Assembly (NCBI GenBank): GCA_002706335.1
Contig: PAKZ01000032.1
Location: 1 to 64,000, forward strand
Direction of reading: 5' to 3'
Source: Ahrensia sp.
GTDB lineage: Bacteria; Pseudomonadota; Alphaproteobacteria; Rhizobiales; Rhizobiaceae
Length of the DNA: 64,000 bases
Shown here: one piece after another, positions 25,436 to 33,239 of the stretch
Layout of the letters: the number at the start of each line of letters is the position of its first letter
Position numbering within the stretch: the first letter of the stretch is position 1
Translations under genes and position numbers: made by a program
The notes under the pieces: generated by a model
What the model saw: only the letters and a program-made list of their open reading frames with translations
Database searches by the model: none
What the model was told of the DNA's origin: nothing

Positions 25436-25831
25436 ATGGCTGATATCGCAATCGACAGCGCTGAAATTGAAGGGCTGATCCTGCGCATGCGGGCACTGAT
25501 GGCGCGCGAAGAAAACGACGTGTCCGATCCCGGTGGCAACCCGAGCGACGATGAAGTGCCGGCTGCCCTGCAGGAATTGTCGGGCGATCTCACCCGCGCC
25601 GAGCTGACACAGGAAATCGAGGGGCTTAATGACGATCAGCAGGACGCGTTGGTCGCGCTCTACTGGATCGGTCGCGGCGACGCGGAGCCCCAGGAGTGGG
25701 ACAATACGATTGCCCTCGCCCGCCAGCGCCACGAAGGCTCGACGAGCGATTATCTCCTGTCACATCCGCTCGTTCCCGATCAGATCGAGGAAGGCTGGGA
25801 GAAAATGCGCGAATCCGGCGAGCTTGAGTAA
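25436..25831 (+). CDS. DUF3775 small protein
   Basis: A 131-residue acidic, soluble protein. The DUF3775 family block is visible as LNDDQQDALVALYWIGRG and the closing DYLLSHPLVPDQIEEG. No activity is known. TTGGAGG precedes the ATG at 25436, making this start secure. It converges on the EamA exporter gene, whose stop is 6 bases away. The protein has no Cys and no membrane segment. Confidence 0.8.
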   Translation: MADIAIDSAEIEGLILRMRALMAREENDVSDPGGNPSDDEVPAALQELSGDLTRAELTQEIEGLNDDQQDALVALYWIGRGDAEPQEWDNTIALARQRHEGSTSDYLLSHPLVPDQIEEGWEKMRESGELE

Positions 25832-25837
25832 TCAACT

Positions 25838-26737
25838 CTACGCGGCGGTTTTGCGCAGTCTGCGCTGCGCTATGATGTTGTAGAGATTGCCCGCAAGGAT
25901 CAGTGCTGCACCGACAAAGACGGCGAGTTCCAGCGGCTCTCCGTAAACCACCATGCCGACGATCGCTATGAGAGGAAGCCGGGCAAACTCCATCGGTGCG
26001 ACGATGGTGGCCGGCGCGTGGCGCAGTGCGGATGTCAGGCAGTAATGCGCCGACAGGCCGGCGACGCCGACGAGGATGATCCAGGGCGTCATCCCGAGCG
26101 AAAACATCGTAACACCGCCTGGTGCGGCGAGCGCAAAACCCATCACCGCCTGGCTTGCCGTCATCCAGAAGAGGACACAGAGCGTCGTGTCCGTGCGCAT
26201 CAGCTTCTTCGTGAAAAGCGTGTTCATCGCAAAGCCGATAGACGCCCCCAATCCCGCGAGATGTCCGAGCTCGAGCGGCGCAATTCCTGGCCGCGCGACC
26301 ACAAGCACGCCGATGAAACCAATCATCGCGCCGATGAATTTCGAGCGCGTCATGCTCTCGCCCAGCATCAACGGTGCCAGAAGGGCGACCCAGATCGGGC
26401 TGGAGAACTCCAGCGCCACCAGCTGCGCCAGTGGAATGACCGTGATGCCGTAAAACCAGAGGTTTTGGCCCGTGAAGTGAAACAGGTTTCGCAGGACATG
26501 CGTACCGGCCTTGGTAGTCTTTACCTGCGCAAAACGATCCTTCGAGAAGGCGATCACCAGGCAAACGAGAACGAAACCGACGACCGACCGATAGGCCATC
26601 AATTCGAATGTGTTCAGTTCCGTCTGGATCGCGCGTCCCGCCACCGCCATCGAGATGAAGGAGGCATGCGCTCCCGACATCCAGAAAGCGGCTATCAGAG
26701 CGGACGATGTCGCAGAAGACGAGGTAGACGAACTCAT
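25838..26737 (-). CDS. EamA/DMT-family transporter
   Basis: A 299-residue inner-membrane protein with two EamA repeats and about ten membrane segments, for example ALIAAFWMSGAHASFISMAV at the N-terminus and a second repeat beginning near GHLAGLGASIGFAMN. The N-terminus is a run of Ser and Thr. EamA exporters release metabolites such as amino acids or nucleobases; the substrate cannot be predicted. It sits at the junction between the purine region and the hydrogenase cluster, 74 bases from the hydrogenase protease gene on the same strand. Confidence 0.85.
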   Translation of the reverse strand: MSSSTSSSATSSALIAAFWMSGAHASFISMAVAGRAIQTELNTFELMAYRSVVGFVLVCLVIAFSKDRFAQVKTTKAGTHVLRNLFHFTGQNLWFYGITVIPLAQLVALEFSSPIWVALLAPLMLGESMTRSKFIGAMIGFIGVLVVARPGIAPLELGHLAGLGASIGFAMNTLFTKKLMRTDTTLCVLFWMTASQAVMGFALAAPGGVTMFSLGMTPWIILVGVAGLSAHYCLTSALRHAPATIVAPMEFARLPLIAIVGMVVYGEPLELAVFVGAALILAGNLYNIIAQRRLRKTAA

Positions 26738-26811
26738 GGTCGCCCGTGATTAGTGGAGCCCCTTGAAAACGCCAAGCGGAAAACGCCATTCCCTTGGGAC
26801 AGGCAGAATGA

Positions 26812-27288
26812 TCAGAAAACCGGTTCGCTGGCGACGCCCGTTCGGCCGGCATTTTTGTCCCGGCCAGCGAGCCATTCGAGAAAGAATGCCTCGGCGAGGT
26901 CGAGATTGTGCAGCGCGTCCTCGCTCAAACCCTCCTTCACCTCGCCGAACTCCGCGCCGGCGATGCCGAGGACAAAGGCCTGCGGCTCCTTGCCGTAAAG
27001 CGTCCGCGCCAGTTCTAGGACGGTGGCGGGCGTAAGGCTGTGGCTGGCGAGAGAGCCGGCAGCGCCGGGATGAATCCGGGCGAATTCAAAAGGCGCGTCC
27101 GATCCCATCAGCGCATCGGCGAAAACGACCCTCTCCGCATCGGCGACCGCAAGCGCGTGATCGACCGTCAGCTGATAGTCGATATCGATTTCGATGTCGG
27201 GCAGCCGCATCGCGGCGATCCGCTCGGCGAATGCCGGACCGAGGCCATCGTCGCAACGTCCGCTATTGCCATAACCGATGAGAAGCAT
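26812..27288 (-). CDS. hoxW: Hydrogenase maturation endopeptidase (HoxW-like)
   Basis: A 158-residue HycI/HoxW-type protease that removes the C-terminal peptide of the hydrogenase large subunit once nickel is inserted. The N-terminus MLLIGYGNSGRCDDGLGP is the family signature; the Glu/Asp that senses nickel is not in its usual spacing here but FADALMGSDAPF holds acidic candidates. The start at 27288 gives the correct N-terminus, and the longer frame is overlap with hoxH. It follows hoxH by 11 bases as the last gene of the cluster. Confidence 0.82.
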   Translation of the reverse strand: MLLIGYGNSGRCDDGLGPAFAERIAAMRLPDIEIDIDYQLTVDHALAVADAERVVFADALMGSDAPFEFARIHPGAAGSLASHSLTPATVLELARTLYGKEPQAFVLGIAGAEFGEVKEGLSEDALHNLDLAEAFFLEWLAGRDKNAGRTGVASEPVF

Positions 27289-27299
27289 CGATCGCCGTC

Positions 27300-28742
27300 T
27301 CAGGCCGCCTGCGCACGGCTGTCGATTAGCGCGCCGTCGGCGTCGAACAGTTCCACGCTCAACGGCATCTGCCCCAGCGCATGGGTGGCGCAGGACAGAC
27401 ACGGATCATAGGCGCGGATAGCGACCTCGACATGGTTAAGCATGCCTTCCGTGATCTGTTCGTGGCCGGACAGATGTTTCACCGCCACGTCCTTGACCGC
27501 CCTGTTCATCGCGTCGTTGTTGTGCGTGGTAGAGACGATCAGATTGCAGTAGGTCACCTGGTCCTTCTCGTCGACCTGGTAGTGGTGGATGAGATTGCCG
27601 CGCGGCGCTTCGATGACGCCGATCCCCTCCTCGCGACGATGGCCCGTTGCCTCCAAATCGGTTCCTTGCAGATCGGGGTCGTGCAGCAGTTCCTTGATCT
27701 TCTCCACACAGTGGAGAACCTCGATCATCCGCGCCCAATGATTGTTGAGCGCAGCATTGTTCGGCGCGCCGTTCGTCACCGACTTGAAGTCCTTCAGCGC
27801 AGCGTCGGCGAGCGGCGTGTCGATGAAGCTCGCCGTGTTCATCCGCGCCAGCGGACCGACGCGATACCAGCCGGCCTCCGGTCCGATGTCCCTGATGTAG
27901 GGAAACTTCATGTAGGACCAGGACCGCACATCCTCGACGATCTTCTCATGGTAATCGCGATAGTCCAGCTGATCAAAGATGACGTCGCCTTGCGAATCCA
28001 GCGCGCGCAGATTGCCGTGATAGAGGTCGAGAGCGCCATCGCCCGCGCGCACCAGCGACATGAAATTCGACGGGAATGAAGCGAAATTGTTCACAAGTTC
28101 GGCATGTTCGAGACTGTAGCCGCGCGCGAGCGCCAATGCGTCGCGCGCCCAGTTCTCCATGTCATCGATCGTCTTGAGGAAAGCGTCCCGGGTCTCGATC
28201 GGCAGGTTCCGGTTGATCCCGCCCGGGATGGCACCGGTGCCGTGGATCTTCTTGCCGGCCGTCGCCTCGATGATCTCCTGGCCGAATTTTCGCATCATCA
28301 CGGCGCGGCGGCCGAGTTCCGGATTTTCCTTGATCACCTCGAAGATGTTGCGTTTTTCCGCGGGCGCGCCGAAACCGAACAGGAGATCGGGAGCGGCAAG
28401 ATGGAAGAAATGAAGGACGTGGCTCTGCATCACCTGCCCGTAATGCATCAGCCGGCGCATCTTTTCTGCCGTCGGCGGCAATTCATCGACGCCCCAGATG
28501 ACATCCATCGCCTTGGCTGCGGCAAGATGGTGGCTGACTGGACAGATACCGCACAATCGCTGCACGATGACCGGCACCTCCCACAGGAGCCGGCCTCGGA
28601 TAAACCGCTCGAAACCGCGAAACTCGACGATATGCAGACGCGCCTCATCGACCTGATTGTCGCGGTCGAGATGGATCGTCACCTTGCCGTGCCCCTCGAC
28701 GCGGGTGACCGGCGAAATTTCGATCAGTCTGGGTTCGCCCAT
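27300..28742 (-). CDS. hoxH: NAD-reducing [NiFe] hydrogenase large subunit
   Basis: A 480-residue catalytic subunit carrying the Ni-Fe site. The L1 motif RLCGICPVSHH gives Cys64 and Cys67, and the C-terminal DPCLSCATH gives Cys448 and Cys451, all four nickel ligands. After His454 a 26-residue tail follows, the peptide that HoxW would cleave. The short overall length and the company of HoxF, HoxU and HoxY place it in group 3d (bidirectional, NAD-linked) rather than membrane-bound uptake hydrogenase. No hyp accessory genes occur in the window. Confidence 0.95.
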   Translation of the reverse strand: MGEPRLIEISPVTRVEGHGKVTIHLDRDNQVDEARLHIVEFRGFERFIRGRLLWEVPVIVQRLCGICPVSHHLAAAKAMDVIWGVDELPPTAEKMRRLMHYGQVMQSHVLHFFHLAAPDLLFGFGAPAEKRNIFEVIKENPELGRRAVMMRKFGQEIIEATAGKKIHGTGAIPGGINRNLPIETRDAFLKTIDDMENWARDALALARGYSLEHAELVNNFASFPSNFMSLVRAGDGALDLYHGNLRALDSQGDVIFDQLDYRDYHEKIVEDVRSWSYMKFPYIRDIGPEAGWYRVGPLARMNTASFIDTPLADAALKDFKSVTNGAPNNAALNNHWARMIEVLHCVEKIKELLHDPDLQGTDLEATGHRREEGIGVIEAPRGNLIHHYQVDEKDQVTYCNLIVSTTHNNDAMNRAVKDVAVKHLSGHEQITEGMLNHVEVAIRAYDPCLSCATHALGQMPLSVELFDADGALIDSRAQAA

Positions 28743-28757
28743 TTCCGTTCTCCCGCC

Positions 28758-29327
28758 TCAGTCAAACTTGATGTGCATGCGGTCGAAACCGTGGAACTTG
28801 CCGGCTAGAAGCCCTGCCAGCGTCTCATAGATGACATCGCCGGTGGGCGCGCAGCCAGGGATCTGATAGTCGATCTCGACCACATCGGAACACGGGTAGA
28901 CCTCGTCCAGCAACAATGGCAGCGCGGGATCGTTCGGGATGTCGTGCGTCGTGTTCCTGATGTATCGCCCTGTGATGTAAGCTTCTTCCAGGCATTCGCG
29001 CAAAGGTGCATCGGAATGCATGATCGCGTTCCGCATCGCCGGCAGGCCGCCCATGATGGCGCATTGACCTATAGAAATCAGAACATCGCAATTGCGCCGG
29101 AAGTCTCTCAAAACGTGGACGTTTTCCTCGTTGCAACAACCGCCCTCGATGATGCCGATGTCGCAGCGTTTGGTGAAGCGCTTGATGTCGGTCAGCGGCG
29201 ACCGGTCGACCTCAACCAGCTTCATAAGCTCCATCAGCCGTTCGTCGATATCGAGGATCGCCATGTGGCAACCGAAACATCCCGCCAGCGATGCGGTCGC
29301 GATACGCGCCTTTCTCAGCTCAGCCAC
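28758..29327 (-). CDS. hoxY: NAD-reducing hydrogenase small subunit
   Basis: A 189-residue subunit that holds the proximal [4Fe-4S] cluster and passes electrons between HoxH and the diaphorase part. Cluster ligands appear in SLAGCFGCHMAIL (Cys17, Cys20), GGCCNEENV, SIGQCAIMGG and the C-terminal IPGCAPTGD. There is no twin-arginine signal, consistent with a cytoplasmic enzyme. It overlaps hoxU by 8 bases and precedes hoxH by 15. Confidence 0.94.
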   Translation of the reverse strand: MAELRKARIATASLAGCFGCHMAILDIDERLMELMKLVEVDRSPLTDIKRFTKRCDIGIIEGGCCNEENVHVLRDFRRNCDVLISIGQCAIMGGLPAMRNAIMHSDAPLRECLEEAYITGRYIRNTTHDIPNDPALPLLLDEVYPCSDVVEIDYQIPGCAPTGDVIYETLAGLLAGKFHGFDRMHIKFD

Positions 29328-30039
29328 GCCGTTTCCCCTCGATTTCGTAACCTATCAGGCCCTTGTCGAATTCGCGCTCGCCGATCGGCGTGGCGAAGCC
29401 GACCCGCTTGCGGATGATGCAGCCAACCGGGCAGACCTCGTCCGACATTGCATGGTCGGAGGCGTCGGCATCGGTGTGCGCCAGATCCTCGCCATTGACT
29501 GCGACGCGCCGGTGTATGCCGCGGCCGACATAGCCGAACACACCCTTGCCATCGACGTCCTTCGAAGCCCGGATGCAACGCCCGCAGCTGATGCAGCGAT
29601 TGGTGTCGAGAGCGATATCGTGATGCGACGCATCGAGTGCTCGACTGGGCTCCAGATAGGGAAACTTGGTCGGCTCGCCCATTTCCAGCCGATAGGCCAT
29701 CGCCTGCAACTCGCAATTGCCGCTGGCCTCGCAGATCGGGCAAAGATGGTTGCCCTCGTGAAATAGCATCTCGACGAGATCGCGGCGAAGCTTGTTGATA
29801 TGCGGTGTCTCGTTCTCCACGGTCTGGCCTGGGGCGGCCGGCTGCGTGCAGGCCGCGACGCTGCGACCATTCGCCTTGACCGTACAGACACGGCAGCCGC
29901 CCTGGTGGCGCAGCCCCTCATGATCGCAGAGCCGTGGAATATAAACGCCGGCATCGTCGGCGGCCTCCATGATCGTCTGGCCGGGTTTTGCGGTGATCGC
30001 GACGCCGTCGATCGTGAATGTGATGTCCTGATCGGTCAC
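29320..30039 (-). CDS. hoxU: Hydrogenase diaphorase subunit HoxU
   Basis: A 239-residue iron-sulfur subunit related to the N-terminus of NuoG. It has a plant-type [2Fe-2S] domain (IPRLCDHEG, GGCRVCTVK), the His-Cys3 cluster block (HEGNHLCPICEASGNC) and a [4Fe-4S] ferredoxin-like motif (CISCGRC with a later CPVGC). It links HoxF to HoxY. The start overlaps the end of hoxF by 4 bases. Confidence 0.93.
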   Translation of the reverse strand: MTDQDITFTIDGVAITAKPGQTIMEAADDAGVYIPRLCDHEGLRHQGGCRVCTVKANGRSVAACTQPAAPGQTVENETPHINKLRRDLVEMLFHEGNHLCPICEASGNCELQAMAYRLEMGEPTKFPYLEPSRALDASHHDIALDTNRCISCGRCIRASKDVDGKGVFGYVGRGIHRRVAVNGEDLAHTDADASDHAMSDEVCPVGCIIRKRVGFATPIGEREFDKGLIGYEIEGKRRG

Positions 30040-31913
30040 TTGGAAAAGTCCTCGTCATAGATATAAGACCGGCGTTTCGCGAGATGACGCGCGCCGTCGA
30101 TGGCCGACTGGATGTCGAATGTCGCCCTGATCCCGTCCTTCGACGGTTTCACCATGGCCGAATAGACAAGCGGGAAATTCTTCAGGGTCGTGAGGATCGG
30201 GTTGGGCGATGTCATGCCGAGGCCGCAGCGGCTGGTTTCGATGATCGTGCCCGAGAGGTCCTTCAGGTAGTCGATGTCTTCCGGATTGGCGAGGCCCTTG
30301 CGGAACTTGCCGATCGCCTTTTGCAGGAACACGTTCCCGACCCGGCACGGCGTGCAATAGCCGCAGCTCTCATGCACGAAGAAGGACATGTAATATTCGA
30401 CGATTTCCAGCACGTTGCGCTCGCCGGAAAACACGATGATCGCGCCGCCGGTGGCTAGATCGTCGAAGGTGAGCCGCCGGTGGAAACTGTCGCGGGCGAT
30501 CATCGTGCCGGACGGGCCGCCGACTTGCACCGCCGCCGCATCTTCCCCGCCAACCATCTCCAGGAGTTCGTTGATGGTGAGACCGTAGGGGAATTCGTAG
30601 AGGCCCGGATTGAGACAGTCGCCCGAGACGCTGAAAAGCTTGGTGCCATGGCTCCCCTCCTCGCCCATGTCGAAGAACCATTGCGCGCCTCGATCGAGAA
30701 TGCGCGCCGCGTGGCAGAAGGTCTCCACATTGTTGACGACCGTCGGATAGCCGAGATAGCCACGATTGACCGGGAATGGCGGCCGCGTTTTCGGCTCGCC
30801 CGGCAGCCCTTCACAGGACGAGATCAGCGCCCCCTCCTCGCCGCAGATATAGGCGCCGGCACCCATCTGCACGCGCAGGTCGAAATCGAAACCCTCTACG
30901 CCGAGGATCGCCTCGCCGAGAAGCCCGCGCGCGCGCCGGTCCGCGAGAACCTCCTCGATCAGGTCCCTGAGATAGACATACTCGCCCCGGAGATAGATGA
31001 TCCCCTCGCGCGCGCCGACTGCTCGGGCCGCGATGGTCATCCCCTCGACCAGCAGATGCGGCCGTTCGGTCAGCAGCACGCGGTCCTTGAATGTGCCCGG
31101 CTCGCCTTCGTCGGCATTGCAAAGGACGAAGTGTTTTTCCGCCTTCTCGGCAGCCGCGAATTTCCACTTCCTGCCGGTCGTGAACCCCGCGCCTCCGCAG
31201 CCGCGCAGTCCGCTCGCCTCGATCATGTCCATGATCTGCACCGGCGTCAGGCCAAGCGCGGTCTTCAGTCCCGCATCGTCGGGCACCGGCCCGAGCAACA
31301 CCGCGCCGGCATGCCGGATATTGTTGTCGACCTGCGCTGTCGCTCTGGCGTGCGGCGACAGGTCGGCGAAACGGTCGGACACGATCTCTTCGGGCGACTT
31401 GCCGGCCTTGAGCGATTGTGCCCATTGCCGCGCGAGGTCCGGCGTCAGTTTCGTCACCACGACATCGTTGACCATAGCCGCCGGCGCCTGGTCGCACATG
31501 CCGATGCAAGGCGTATATTCCAGCGAAAAACTCTCGTCCGGCGACGTCTCGCCAACCTTGATGCCGAGTTCTTCTTCGAAGGCCTCGGCAATAGCGGCGA
31601 GCCCCGCGAAGCGGTCGATGATGTCGTCGCAGAGCCGGATCGTCACCCGCCCCTTGGGCGTCTGCGACAGGAAAGAATAGAAACTGGCAACACCCTCGAC
31701 CTCGATCCGCGACAGGCAGGTCTGGCTGGCGACCGTTTCCATCACCTTCGGGGAAATCCAGCGAAAACGGTCCTGCACATCGCGCAGGATGTCGAGCATC
31801 CGGTGTCGGTCGTTGCCGTAGGTTTGGCAGATCGAGACGATCTCCTCCACCGGGATGGACGGCACCGATACGGCCGGGCCGGTCATTTGCTCGTCGGGTG
31901 TGTTCGTCGCCAT
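30036..31913 (-). CDS. hoxF: Hydrogenase diaphorase subunit HoxF with fused HoxE-like domain
   Basis: A 625-residue protein uniting a NuoE/HoxE-like N-terminal domain (about 20-160) with a NuoF-like domain that binds FMN and NAD(H). The latter is marked by GCGGAGFTTGRKW, NADEGEPGTF and the [4Fe-4S] motif SCGYCTPCRVG. The HoxE-like part has Cys95, Cys136 and Cys140 but Asp100 where the second cysteine of the usual C-x4-C is expected, so its [2Fe-2S] site seems to lack one ligand. The ATG at 31913 lies 4 bases after the stop of a 32-codon frame and is only weakly preceded by a ribosome site, so longer forms starting upstream are possible. Confidence 0.92.
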   Translation of the reverse strand: MATNTPDEQMTGPAVSVPSIPVEEIVSICQTYGNDRHRMLDILRDVQDRFRWISPKVMETVASQTCLSRIEVEGVASFYSFLSQTPKGRVTIRLCDDIIDRFAGLAAIAEAFEEELGIKVGETSPDESFSLEYTPCIGMCDQAPAAMVNDVVVTKLTPDLARQWAQSLKAGKSPEEIVSDRFADLSPHARATAQVDNNIRHAGAVLLGPVPDDAGLKTALGLTPVQIMDMIEASGLRGCGGAGFTTGRKWKFAAAEKAEKHFVLCNADEGEPGTFKDRVLLTERPHLLVEGMTIAARAVGAREGIIYLRGEYVYLRDLIEEVLADRRARGLLGEAILGVEGFDFDLRVQMGAGAYICGEEGALISSCEGLPGEPKTRPPFPVNRGYLGYPTVVNNVETFCHAARILDRGAQWFFDMGEEGSHGTKLFSVSGDCLNPGLYEFPYGLTINELLEMVGGEDAAAVQVGGPSGTMIARDSFHRRLTFDDLATGGAIIVFSGERNVLEIVEYYMSFFVHESCGYCTPCRVGNVFLQKAIGKFRKGLANPEDIDYLKDLSGTIIETSRCGLGMTSPNPILTTLKNFPLVYSAMVKPSKDGIRATFDIQSAIDGARHLAKRRSYIYDEDFSK

Positions 31914-31917
31914 CCTG

Positions 31918-32016
31918 TCACCGCTGCTCCATGCGCCGGGCGCCGCCGGACAGCGCGGAACTCGCGAGCGGTGCCTGTTCATCGGGGATGAAGCTGGCAC
32001 CTGAACTCACTCGCAT
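31918..32016 (-). CDS. Possible 32-residue leader or small protein ahead of hoxF
   Basis: ATG at 32016 opens a 32-codon frame (begins MRVSSGASFIPDEQ, ends ARRMEQR) whose TGA lies 4 bases before the hoxF ATG. The peptide is polar, with no signal or membrane segment and no family I recognise. The tight stop-to-start spacing would suit translational coupling, but the ribosome site is weak and the frame may be chance. Confidence 0.3.
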   Translation of the reverse strand: MRVSSGASFIPDEQAPLASSALSGGARRMEQR

Positions 32017-32201
32017 GGGTCGCTGTCTCGCTTTGGCTGGCTAACTTAATCGATGCAGTGCACCGACAGTTCACACGCATAAATCGAATTGTTCAAGCCA
32101 TTGCGACAGAAAACGCGCGTCGCAAGCCTTGGCGCTGGACGTTATCGCGACAAGTCGAGGCCCGATATGACATGCGTCAATCGGGCGCATCTTTTTTGAA
32201 A

Positions 32202-32426
32202 TCAGGCGGTCTGCTTGACCGGTCGGATCTGATCCTTCGCCTCGATCACGAGCGGATCGAGCCCTTCGCCGCCTTCGGCGAGCTTTTCGAACAGCTGGGC
32301 GCGCATGCGCGGTTCCCAGAAGTTGGAGATGTGATCCGCGACCCCGGCCACCGCCTCGTCATGCGGCTTGGAATGAAAGAAGGTCGTGATCTGGTTGGCC
32401 ATGCGGGCAAGTTTCTCAGGCGACAT
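32202..32426 (-). CDS. fdsD: Formate dehydrogenase delta subunit
   Basis: A 74-residue protein of the FdsD family: MSPEKLARMANQI, FFHSKPHDEAV and NFWEPRMRAQLF are the conserved pieces. The delta subunit is a small component of soluble NAD-dependent molybdenum formate dehydrogenases and helps assembly or stability of FdsA. Its start lies 11 bases inside the end of fdhD, showing coupling, and it is the last gene of the formate dehydrogenase operon before a 185-base gap to the small frame upstream of hoxF. Confidence 0.9.
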   Translation of the reverse strand: MSPEKLARMANQITTFFHSKPHDEAVAGVADHISNFWEPRMRAQLFEKLAEGGEGLDPLVIEAKDQIRPVKQTA

Positions 32427-33231
32427 CGGCAATTTCCCCGTTCGTGATCCGTCGCGGATGCGTGAAGATTTCATGGTCTTCGCCGCGCACCACGGCGACA
32501 AGCGTAATATCTGCTTTCTCCGCCGTGCGGACGGCAAGAGCCGTCGGCGCGGAAATGGCGAGGATGATCGGCGATCCGATCGTCGCCGTCTTCTGAACCA
32601 TCTCCACCGAGACCCGGCTGGTCAAAAGCACCGCTCCGTGCGCGCCATCGACCCCGCCACGCGCCAACGCCCCGGCCAGCTTGTCGAGCGCATTGTGGCG
32701 CCCGACATCCTCGCGCGCGACCCTCAGTCCGTCTTCCGGCGTCCAGAAACCGGCGGCATGCACAGCCCCGGTCTTGGCATTCATCGCCTGCACCCTGGTC
32801 AGTTGCGCCATCGCAGCAGCAATGCCCGACGATGCGAGGGCGAAATCGCTAGCGACCGCGGCACGTGGTTTGACCGCTTCCTCGATGCTTTCGACGCCAC
32901 ACAGCCCGCAGCCGACCGGCCCCGCCATGGCGCGGCGGCGTTTCGCCAGCCGCTCGCCGACTTCATCGATCACTCGGATCTGCAGATCAATGCCGTCCTC
33001 GACCTCGACCGTTTCAATGGCCTCGATATCGGCCAACGAGCCGACAATGCCCTCATTGAGCGAAAATCCGACAGCAAAATCCTCCAGGTCGGAGGGCGTC
33101 GCCATCATCACCGCATGCGTCACGCCATTGAAGCTGAGCGCCACTGGCGTCTCCTCGGCAAGCATGCGCGGGCCATGGCCCGCGCGCCCGGCGCGCAGAA
33201 ATTGCCGTTCGAAGGGGCGCAGGGACCGCAT
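32416..33231 (-). CDS. fdhD: Formate dehydrogenase sulfurtransferase FdhD (FdsC)
   Basis: A 271-residue accessory protein that transfers sulfur to the molybdenum cofactor of FdsA. The conserved Cys motif is GPVGCGLCGVES, and REDVGRHNALDK, TSRVSVEMVQKTA and ISAPTALAV complete the signature. It follows fdsA by 8 bases and overlaps fdsD. In Fds systems this protein is called FdsC and also binds the cofactor on its way to FdsA. Confidence 0.93.
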   Translation of the reverse strand: MRSLRPFERQFLRAGRAGHGPRMLAEETPVALSFNGVTHAVMMATPSDLEDFAVGFSLNEGIVGSLADIEAIETVEVEDGIDLQIRVIDEVGERLAKRRRAMAGPVGCGLCGVESIEEAVKPRAAVASDFALASSGIAAAMAQLTRVQAMNAKTGAVHAAGFWTPEDGLRVAREDVGRHNALDKLAGALARGGVDGAHGAVLLTSRVSVEMVQKTATIGSPIILAISAPTALAVRTAEKADITLVAVVRGEDHEIFTHPRRITNGEIADVA

Positions 33232-33239
33232 CGCGGGGC

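Noticed and set aside
27300-29327. Membrane-bound uptake hydrogenase (group 1)
   Set aside because: No TAT signal on the small subunit, no cytochrome b subunit, and HoxF/HoxU diaphorase genes are present.
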